DNA of 45,062 nt from an uncultured Collinsella sp. (GTDB lineage: Bacteria; Actinomycetota; Coriobacteriia; Coriobacteriales; Coriobacteriaceae), in NCBI GenBank assembly GCA_902496775.1, contig CABVCF010000004.1, positions 1 to 45,062 of the forward strand, given 5' to 3'. Below the pieces are notes generated by a model. The model was not told where the DNA came from, searched no databases, and worked only from the letters and a program-made list of their open reading frames with translations. The position numbers and the translations under genes were made by a program. The first letter of the stretch is position 1. Each line of letters begins with the position of its first letter. Positions 39,762 through 45,062 of this stretch are shown here, piece after piece.

Positions 39762-41045
39762 ATGTTCTGTTCGCAGTGTGGCGCTCCTATGGGCGATAAC
39801 GACAAGTTCTGCGGTGTGTGCGGTGCTCCTAATGCCGGTGCCGCTGGCCCCGCTCCCCAGGGACAGCCTCAGCCCCAGCAGTTTGTTCCGCAACCGCCCG
39901 TGGCGAATGCGCCAAAGGGCTGTGTGGTTCAGGCGTTCCAGGATATGACCAAGACCCCGGGCGTGCTTCAGCGTGTATGCCAAATCGCGTTTTTGCCGGC
40001 GCTGATTTGCGTTGTGGCGGTGCTCGTGTTGTTTATTCCCGTTATTGGCGGCATTGCGGCTGCCATCGGCTTTTTGGCAGCTTGCATTGCGAGCGTGTGC
40101 GGTTCCGGCTTTGGCATCGAGTGGGGTCGCGATCTGTCGCTTAAGATCGATGACGGCATGGATCGTCCGCTGATGCGTTCCACGTCGTTTGGTCTCGGAG
40201 TCTTTTCGAGCGTTATTTCGGTCGTGCTCGAGGTTATCGCTGCCATTCCCGTTATCGGTGTAGTTCTTTCGCTGGTGGAGGGCGTGGCGCTTGGTGCCGC
40301 AGACTCGTACTCCTATTATGGCTCCTATGCGCTCGAGGCTGCGCTGTTCGGTTCGCTCGGCCTGCTTGTCCTGGCGCTGATTGCCTCGGCGATTCTGGGT
40401 GTCTTCTTTAAGATGTTCGCCGACATCGCCGTGATGCACTTTGCGGTGACCGGTCGCGTCGAGAGCGCGTTTTCGCTCGATAAGGTCTGGGCGGCGTTTA
40501 AGCACAACAAGACCAAGCTGTTCTGTGCTTCGTTCCTTCCCGAGTTTTTGACGGGCCTGGTCGCCAACGTTGTCACATGGATCTTGACGGTCGTCTTTGG
40601 CGCCATTGCCTCTGTCGGTATGTATAGCTACTACTATCGTCCTACGGGTATTGAGGCAATTGTTACCGGCGGTGGCGTCACGCTCGCGCTGTTCTTGGTG
40701 CTGGTCGCTTTCGTCACCGTATTTCTTACGGTCTTTGGCAAGATGCTCAAGCACCGTGCCGTTGGCTATTGGGCCGCACGCTATGCAAGCGAGTGGGCCG
40801 ATGAGGATAAGGACGACGTCCTGACTTTTGTGTTGCCCTTCGAGAAGAAGTCCGCTCCTTCGGGTTACGGTGCTCCGGATGCTTCGCCGGCACCTGCACC
40901 CGCTCCCGCGACCGAGCCTGAGCCGGCGCCCGAGCCTGAGACGGCATCTGAGTCCGAGCCTGCACCTGAGCCTGAGCCTGAGCCGGCACCTGCACCTGAG
41001 CCGGCGTCCGAGCCAGGCTCCGACGAGGAGCCTCAGGACGAGTAG
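39762..41045 (+). CDS. Zinc-ribbon, DUF4013 membrane protein with Pro-Glu-rich tail
   Basis: This protein of 427 residues has ATG 39762 about 8 nt after AAGGGA. It begins with a double zinc ribbon (CSQCGAPMGDNDKFCGVCGA, two CxxC pairs). A DUF4013-type region with about six helices follows (PALICVVAVLVLFIPVIGG, EWGRDLSLKIDDGMDRP, VALGAADSYSYYG). It ends in an acidic Pro/Glu/Ala low-complexity tail of about 60 residues, PEPAPEPE-like. Function is unknown; zinc ribbon fused to a membrane domain is common for Gram-positive regulators or chaperones. The tail's repeated codons may be unstable in length. Confidence 0.8.
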   Translation: MFCSQCGAPMGDNDKFCGVCGAPNAGAAGPAPQGQPQPQQFVPQPPVANAPKGCVVQAFQDMTKTPGVLQRVCQIAFLPALICVVAVLVLFIPVIGGIAAAIGFLAACIASVCGSGFGIEWGRDLSLKIDDGMDRPLMRSTSFGLGVFSSVISVVLEVIAAIPVIGVVLSLVEGVALGAADSYSYYGSYALEAALFGSLGLLVLALIASAILGVFFKMFADIAVMHFAVTGRVESAFSLDKVWAAFKHNKTKLFCASFLPEFLTGLVANVVTWILTVVFGAIASVGMYSYYYRPTGIEAIVTGGGVTLALFLVLVAFVTVFLTVFGKMLKHRAVGYWAARYASEWADEDKDDVLTFVLPFEKKSAPSGYGAPDASPAPAPAPATEPEPAPEPETASESEPAPEPEPEPAPAPEPASEPGSDEEPQDE

Positions 41046-41104
41046 CCACGCCGCCTGCTATTTGGGGACGGGGTAGAAATGGTAGAAATAGCGCTTGAAG
41101 AATG

Positions 41105-41140
41105 AGCGGGGGCGGACGTTTCGATACGTCCGCCCCCGCT
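41105..41140. terminator. Bidirectional terminator between convergent genes
   Basis: AGCGGGGGCGGACGT (41105-41119) and ACGTCCGCCCCCGCT (41126-41140) form a perfect 15-bp stem around TTCGAT. It lies between the zinc-ribbon gene and the minus-strand amidohydrolase and could serve both. Confidence 0.85.
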
Positions 41141-41176
41141 CTGCTTTAGCCAGGCTGTTATGGATGGGTGTGACGA

Positions 41177-42640
41177 CTACTCGTCGTGCTTCTCCTCGCG
41201 GCGTGCAGCAGCGCGTGCGTCGTGGATGCCCTTGATCGCGGCATGGCGAGCCGTTCGGGCATCATGGATGGCGTCGCGAGCCTCGGCGGTCGTCGCCTTG
41301 GCAGAGCGCAACTTGGCGGCCAGATCGGGGTTGGTTTCGGCGACCGCGGTAATCGCGGGGCCGTCGAGCTCCTCTTGCGTGGGCTCGGCCAAAAAGTCGA
41401 TAGCATACTGGGCGGCCACCATGGTGCCCTTTGCCAGCACGGTCTCGTCGATCTTGTAGAAGCAGGAATGTTGGGCGTACGTGGCGCCAATCTTGGGGTT
41501 GCGCGTACCTACAAAGGCGAGCACGCCCGGTACGCGACGCAGGTACTCCGAAAAATCCTCGCCCGAAAGCGTGCCGCGATAATGGCCTTGGCCGGTGGGG
41601 CCCAGGCACTTGATTACAGCCTGACGGCAGCGCTCGCTCGAGGCGGCGTCGTTTTCGACCTTGTAGTTGGCGATGGTGTAGTCGGTGAGCTCTGCCTCGG
41701 CGCCCAGAGCTGCCGCGGTATGCTCCACGATGCGGCGCATGAGCTCCGGCATTTCCTCGTGGGTCGAATCGCCGTAGGTGCGCACTGTGCCGGCGAGGTA
41801 GGCCGTGCCGGCGATAACGTTGCGCGCGGTGCCGCCGTGCAGCTCGCCGACGGTGATGACGGCCGGCTCGTAGGGGCTGATTTCGCGCGAGACGATGGTC
41901 TGCAGGGCGTTGACGATCTCGGCGGCAACCATGACGGCGTCGTGACCTCGCTGGGGCATGGCGCCATGGCACGAGGTGCCGCGGACGTCGATGCGGAACC
42001 AGTCGGTATTGGCCATGCGCGGACCGGGCTCGCAGCTCACGGTGCCGGCGTCGACCTCACTCCAGATGTGCGCGGCGTAGGCGCCATCGACGCCGTCGAG
42101 CACACCCGTGCCGATCATGAGCTTAGCGCCCTGGCCGTTTTCCTCGCTGGGCTGGAATACGATGCGGACTTCGCCGTGGATGTCGTCGGTCATATGGCGC
42201 AGGATTTGCAGCGTTCCGAGCATCATGGCGATATGGCAGTCGTGGCCGCAGGCGTGCATGCAGCCCTCGTTGACGCTGGCGAACTCCTCGCCGGTCTGCT
42301 CGGTGACGGGCAGGGCGTCGATGTCGGCGCGCAGCAGGATGCGGCGGCGTGGCGTGCCGTCCTCGCGGTAGGCATCCGGCGCGGTACCGCGAAGCGTTGC
42401 CACCAAGCCGGTCTTGAGCGGACACTCGTAGGGGATATTCATGGCGTCGAGCTGGTTGGCGATGTCGGAGGTCGTGCGCTCCTCGGCAAGGCTCAGCTCC
42501 GGGTGCTTATGGAAGTGCCGGCGCTGCTTGATGATATATGGTTCAAACTCGGTAGCGATATCTTTGATGGCTGCGGTGACGTCGTCAGCCGCGCGAGCCT
42601 CGGTCGCCGCCATAATCTGCTGTGCCTTGGTCTTCGTCAT
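41177..42640 (-). CDS. M20 family amidohydrolase (peptidase M20D-like)
   Basis: This protein of 487 residues starts at ATG 42640 behind AAGGAG; the longer frame lacks homology upstream. M20D features are: RRHFHKHPELSLAEERT, LLRADIDALPV, metal ligands in CMHACGHDCHIAMML (Cys131, His133), FQPSEENGQGAK, and the dimerisation insert HGAMPQRGHDAV. Enzymes of this group remove acyl or aminoacyl groups from amino acids, such as N-acetyl or indole conjugates. A basic, Ala/Arg-rich tail of about 55 residues follows the domain and is unusual. It is divergent from another amidohydrolase, so both may serve one catabolic task. Confidence 0.92.
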   Translation of the reverse strand: MTKTKAQQIMAATEARAADDVTAAIKDIATEFEPYIIKQRRHFHKHPELSLAEERTTSDIANQLDAMNIPYECPLKTGLVATLRGTAPDAYREDGTPRRRILLRADIDALPVTEQTGEEFASVNEGCMHACGHDCHIAMMLGTLQILRHMTDDIHGEVRIVFQPSEENGQGAKLMIGTGVLDGVDGAYAAHIWSEVDAGTVSCEPGPRMANTDWFRIDVRGTSCHGAMPQRGHDAVMVAAEIVNALQTIVSREISPYEPAVITVGELHGGTARNVIAGTAYLAGTVRTYGDSTHEEMPELMRRIVEHTAAALGAEAELTDYTIANYKVENDAASSERCRQAVIKCLGPTGQGHYRGTLSGEDFSEYLRRVPGVLAFVGTRNPKIGATYAQHSCFYKIDETVLAKGTMVAAQYAIDFLAEPTQEELDGPAITAVAETNPDLAAKLRSAKATTAEARDAIHDARTARHAAIKGIHDARAAARREEKHDE

Positions 42641-42796
42641 GGTCGATTTGCTCCTTGCTGGGTTGATCGCAAAATCGTACAGGCTCTCTCCAGTATGCCA
42701 CCTGCCGCTAGGGCTGGTAAAGTTGCCGTTTGCCGCTTGGGGTTTTGTTACAAGGGCGGGGGAGTACACTCGGGGGTGTTGAATTTCCTGCCAGAG

Positions 42797-44446
42797 ATGG
42801 GGATGCCCATGCAACATATCGATCGGATTATCCGCTCCAAGAACGTCTTTACCGCGCAAGACGGCATCGATACCGCCCGCGAGCTGGCGATTGCCATCGC
42901 AGGCGACCGTATCGTCGCAGTCGGTGCGCCCGATGACGTGATTGCCGCCGCGCCTGCCGCCACGCCGGTTATCGACTACGGCGAGCAGTTTGTCTGCCCC
43001 GGTTTCCATGACGCTCATCTGCACTTCTTCCATACCTCGGTCGGTTCCTCGCCGTACATGCTCATGGATATGGGCACGTCCGAGGCGGCGCTGGTGCAAC
43101 ATGCGCTCGAGTTTTCCCAGGATCTGCCTAGTAACGCTTGGGTTGTGACGCAGGGCTGGCGCGATTACCGTTGGGATCCGCCCGAGCATCCTACCAAGGC
43201 GTCGCTCGATGCGGCATTCCCCGATCGTCCCTGCGTTATGTATTCGGGCGACGGGCACACGCTTTGGCTCAACAGCCGCGCACTCGAGGCGCTCGGCGTC
43301 ACGCGCGACAGCGAGCCGCCAGCGGGCGGCAGTTACGACAAGGATGCAAACGGCGAACTCACGGGCATTGCTCACGAGGCGGCTGCCATGCAGCTGTTAC
43401 CGCGCTGCCTTGAGTGGCTGGGCGAAGATCGCATCGCAAGCGCTTACGCCGATCAAATGAGGCGTATGGCCGAGCAGGGCATCACCTCGATATGCGATAT
43501 GTCGCTCATGCCCATGCCGGGCTGCGATTTTATCCGCGACGACGTTTACGACAAACTGCAGGCAGCCAGCAAGTTGGGCATCCGAGCCCATCTGTTCCCC
43601 ACGCTGTTGGATGACCAGTCGCGCTTGGAAGAGCTGCAGACCCGCTACGCGAACAACGCGCTGCTCTCGGCGCCAGGCTTTAAGCAGTTCTTCGACGGCG
43701 TGTCGAGCGAGCATACGGCGTATCTCACCGAGCCCTATACCAATCCGCGCTTCCCGGGCGACCAGGGCCGTCTGACGGTTCCTGCCGAGCGTATGCGCAA
43801 GCTGGTTCTGGCGGCTGCGGAGCGTGGCCACACTGTGCGTATTCACGTCATCGGCGACGGTGCCATCCATGCCGCGCTCGATATCTTTGAGGAGGCCGCC
43901 GAACTGTACGGCCTGCCCCAGCACGGTCATAACACGCTCGAGCATCTGGAGAACCTCTTGCCCGAGGACATCGATCGCCTGCGCAAGCTCAATGTGGTTG
44001 CTTCGAGCCAGCCCTGCCACATTACACTCGACCCGGGTGGACCGGAGCGCGACCTGGGCCTGGAGCGCAGCCGCATCATGTGGCCGTTTGCGACCTATAA
44101 GCAGCGCGGCATCCGCCAAGCCTTCGGCACCGATAGCCCCATCACAGCCGTTACCAGCATGAACGTGCTCTACACGGCCATCACGCGCCAAGACCCCAAA
44201 AGCCACTGGCCCGAGGGCGGCTGGTTACCGAGCGAGCGCATCGATGCAGCAACAGCCCTGCGCAACTACACCCTGGGCAGCGCCTATGCAGCGGGCGACG
44301 AGCAAAACCTCGGCAGCTTGGAGCCCGGCAAGTACGCCGACCTGGTAGTCCTGGACCAAAACCCGCTCACCATCGACCCCCAAGAGCTCCAGGCCACCAA
44401 GGTTCAGGCGACCTACCTGGCAGGCAACTTGATTTACGAGCGCTAA
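42797..44446 (+). CDS. Amidohydrolase family protein (Amidohydro_3, YtcJ-like)
   Basis: This protein of about 549 residues is a metal-dependent hydrolase of the urease superfamily. Features: PGFHDAHLHFF (metal-binding HxH), NTLEHLEN, the metal Asp in FGTDSPIT, and the typical end LEPGKYADLVVLDQNP. The start is uncertain: ATG 42797, 42803 and 42809 are all in frame, and GGGGA at 42799-42803 could serve the last. The YtcJ/N-acyl amidohydrolase group acts on diverse amides; no substrate can be given. It is divergent from the M20 gene with a gap of 156 bp, and the two may share control. Confidence 0.9.
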   Translation: MGMPMQHIDRIIRSKNVFTAQDGIDTARELAIAIAGDRIVAVGAPDDVIAAAPAATPVIDYGEQFVCPGFHDAHLHFFHTSVGSSPYMLMDMGTSEAALVQHALEFSQDLPSNAWVVTQGWRDYRWDPPEHPTKASLDAAFPDRPCVMYSGDGHTLWLNSRALEALGVTRDSEPPAGGSYDKDANGELTGIAHEAAAMQLLPRCLEWLGEDRIASAYADQMRRMAEQGITSICDMSLMPMPGCDFIRDDVYDKLQAASKLGIRAHLFPTLLDDQSRLEELQTRYANNALLSAPGFKQFFDGVSSEHTAYLTEPYTNPRFPGDQGRLTVPAERMRKLVLAAAERGHTVRIHVIGDGAIHAALDIFEEAAELYGLPQHGHNTLEHLENLLPEDIDRLRKLNVVASSQPCHITLDPGGPERDLGLERSRIMWPFATYKQRGIRQAFGTDSPITAVTSMNVLYTAITRQDPKSHWPEGGWLPSERIDAATALRNYTLGSAYAAGDEQNLGSLEPGKYADLVVLDQNPLTIDPQELQATKVQATYLAGNLIYER

Positions 44447-44464
44447 TATTCATGTCGTACCGTT

Positions 44465-44518
44465 AAACGCGGCTCGCGCAGCCTATTTTGGGATGGCGCT
44501 CGAGCCGCGTTTGCGTTT
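44465..44518 (+). terminator. Terminator of the Amidohydro_3 gene
   Basis: AAACGCGGCTCG (44465-44476) pairs perfectly with CGAGCCGCGTTT (44501-44512), followed by GCGTTTT. Confidence 0.85.
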
Positions 44519-44703
44519 TGGTGGGGATCCGCCATGAGCGTCCCTGCTCTGTTGGATTTGGGTGCGGGGCGGAGGTGCTGCTGCCTCGTGCGCTCAATTT
44601 GGACATCAGCAATGCTGTCTCTTGGTGTTTTGCATACTTCCCATTACAGATTGCATAAAAAGGCTGGGATGTTCTTCCTGATCCTGATGTACCCCCGCCC
44701 GTG

Positions 44704-44941
44704 CCGTGCAAAAAACGGAGTATTCAGCACCACGAGCTCTGCCGGTGCCGCTGCGGCTGAGTAACGTTGCGGAGATTGACGTCATTTTGAGGTCCGGCGC
44801 GGCGCGAAGCATGCCTTTTTGTCCTGACGGGGTTTGCCTGCCGACTCAAATCGCCGGTCGAAGGCGCCCTTGGGACCAATATGGTGTGTCCGGCGCGTAT
44901 ACAGTCGTCCTGGCTTGCTGAATACTCCCAAAAATGCACGG
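44704..44941. repeat. Long-range inverted repeat in the terminal gene-free region
   Basis: CCGTGCA-N6-GGAGTATTCAGCA (44704-44729) recurs as its reverse complement, TGCTGAATACTCC-N6-TGCACGG (44916-44941), 186 bp away. Twenty of 26 positions match; the six-base cores are AAAAAC and, read in the same sense, TTTTTG. The rest of 44,519-45,062 contains only short reading frames without ribosome-binding sites, and I see no gene in it. Confidence 0.7.
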
Positions 44942-45062
44942 TGCTCCCTAGGGGACCCGCGCGCAGCGAAAACCATGCCCATGTCGCTATCCGCATCGCC
45001 ATTTTGCTGCACTGACTTTTCTGAATGCCAGGCTCGAATTAGTTAACCTGCCTCCCGTGTGG

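Noticed and set aside
41186..42796. Long + strand open frame preceding the Amidohydro_3 gene
   Set aside because: It is antisense to the M20 amidohydrolase and simply joins the real gene because no stop intervenes; homology begins only at about 42,797.
44519..45062. Short reading frames in the last 540 bases as genes
   Set aside because: They overlap one another on both strands, lack ribosome-binding sites and have no recognisable composition or motif.

Overview
The window looks like chromosomal DNA of a GC-rich anaerobic actinobacterium of the class Coriobacteriia, most likely Collinsella or a close relative. This is an inference. It rests on codon choice dominated by G/C at third positions, a LAXTG-type (not LPXTG) sortase signal on a large wall protein, a giant 2-hydroxyacyl-CoA dehydratase activase-type protein, and a family of GGGACAG-containing intergenic hairpins. 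No rRNA, tRNA, CRISPR array, phage genes or transposase were seen.

Layout. Bases 1-2,950 are AT-richer than the rest: the last codons of a membrane protein, an XRE/YozG-type regulator, and a three-gene ABC-2 exporter. 3,031-7,316 (minus strand) is a polar amino-acid importer (binding lipoprotein, two permeases, ATPase) followed by a class I glutamine amidotransferase-like hydrolase. 7,317-7,773 is gene-free and holds a very regular palindrome array. 7,774-9,555 is a DXS-family enzyme. 9,784-13,365 holds an HD-domain protein with a CmpB-type membrane protein, then the ammonium pair amt-glnK. 13,440-16,439 holds a TetR/MFS module with visible operators and a Cof-type HAD phosphatase. 16,441-16,905 is a compact candidate type I toxin-antitoxin locus that ordinary gene finders would miss. 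16,997-22,524 holds a TetR regulator and a very large CoA-dehydratase activase gene cut by an in-frame TAG.

22,525-25,044 carries a decayed gene fragment, a small exported protein and a DUF389 membrane protein with an inserted EF-hand loop. 25,045-28,500 encodes a 1,151-residue wall-anchored coiled-coil protein with a central CAP domain and a G9 tract just after its signal peptide. 28,702-30,405 is an OPT-family transporter. 30,598-33,439 contains housekeeping genes: coaX, dCMP deaminase, a NifU-type scaffold and lgt. 33,584-41,045 has a large polytopic membrane protein, yebC, an AmaP/DUF2273/Asp23 envelope-stress operon, a YitT-type protein and a zinc-ribbon DUF4013 protein. 41,177-44,446 holds divergent genes for an M20 amidohydrolase and an Amidohydro_3 amidohydrolase. 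The last 600 bases contain no gene that I can support, only a terminator and a long-range inverted repeat.

Functional themes are nitrogen and amino-acid acquisition (importer, amidotransferase, Amt/PII, OPT, two amidohydrolases), envelope biology (Lgt, Asp23 operon, wall protein, exporter) and cofactor or isoprenoid metabolism (CoaX, DXS, Fe-S). The observations most worth checking are the type I toxin-antitoxin candidate, the alternating 15-bp palindrome array at 7,501-7,716, the amber-interrupted activase, and the repeated GGGACAG hairpins.
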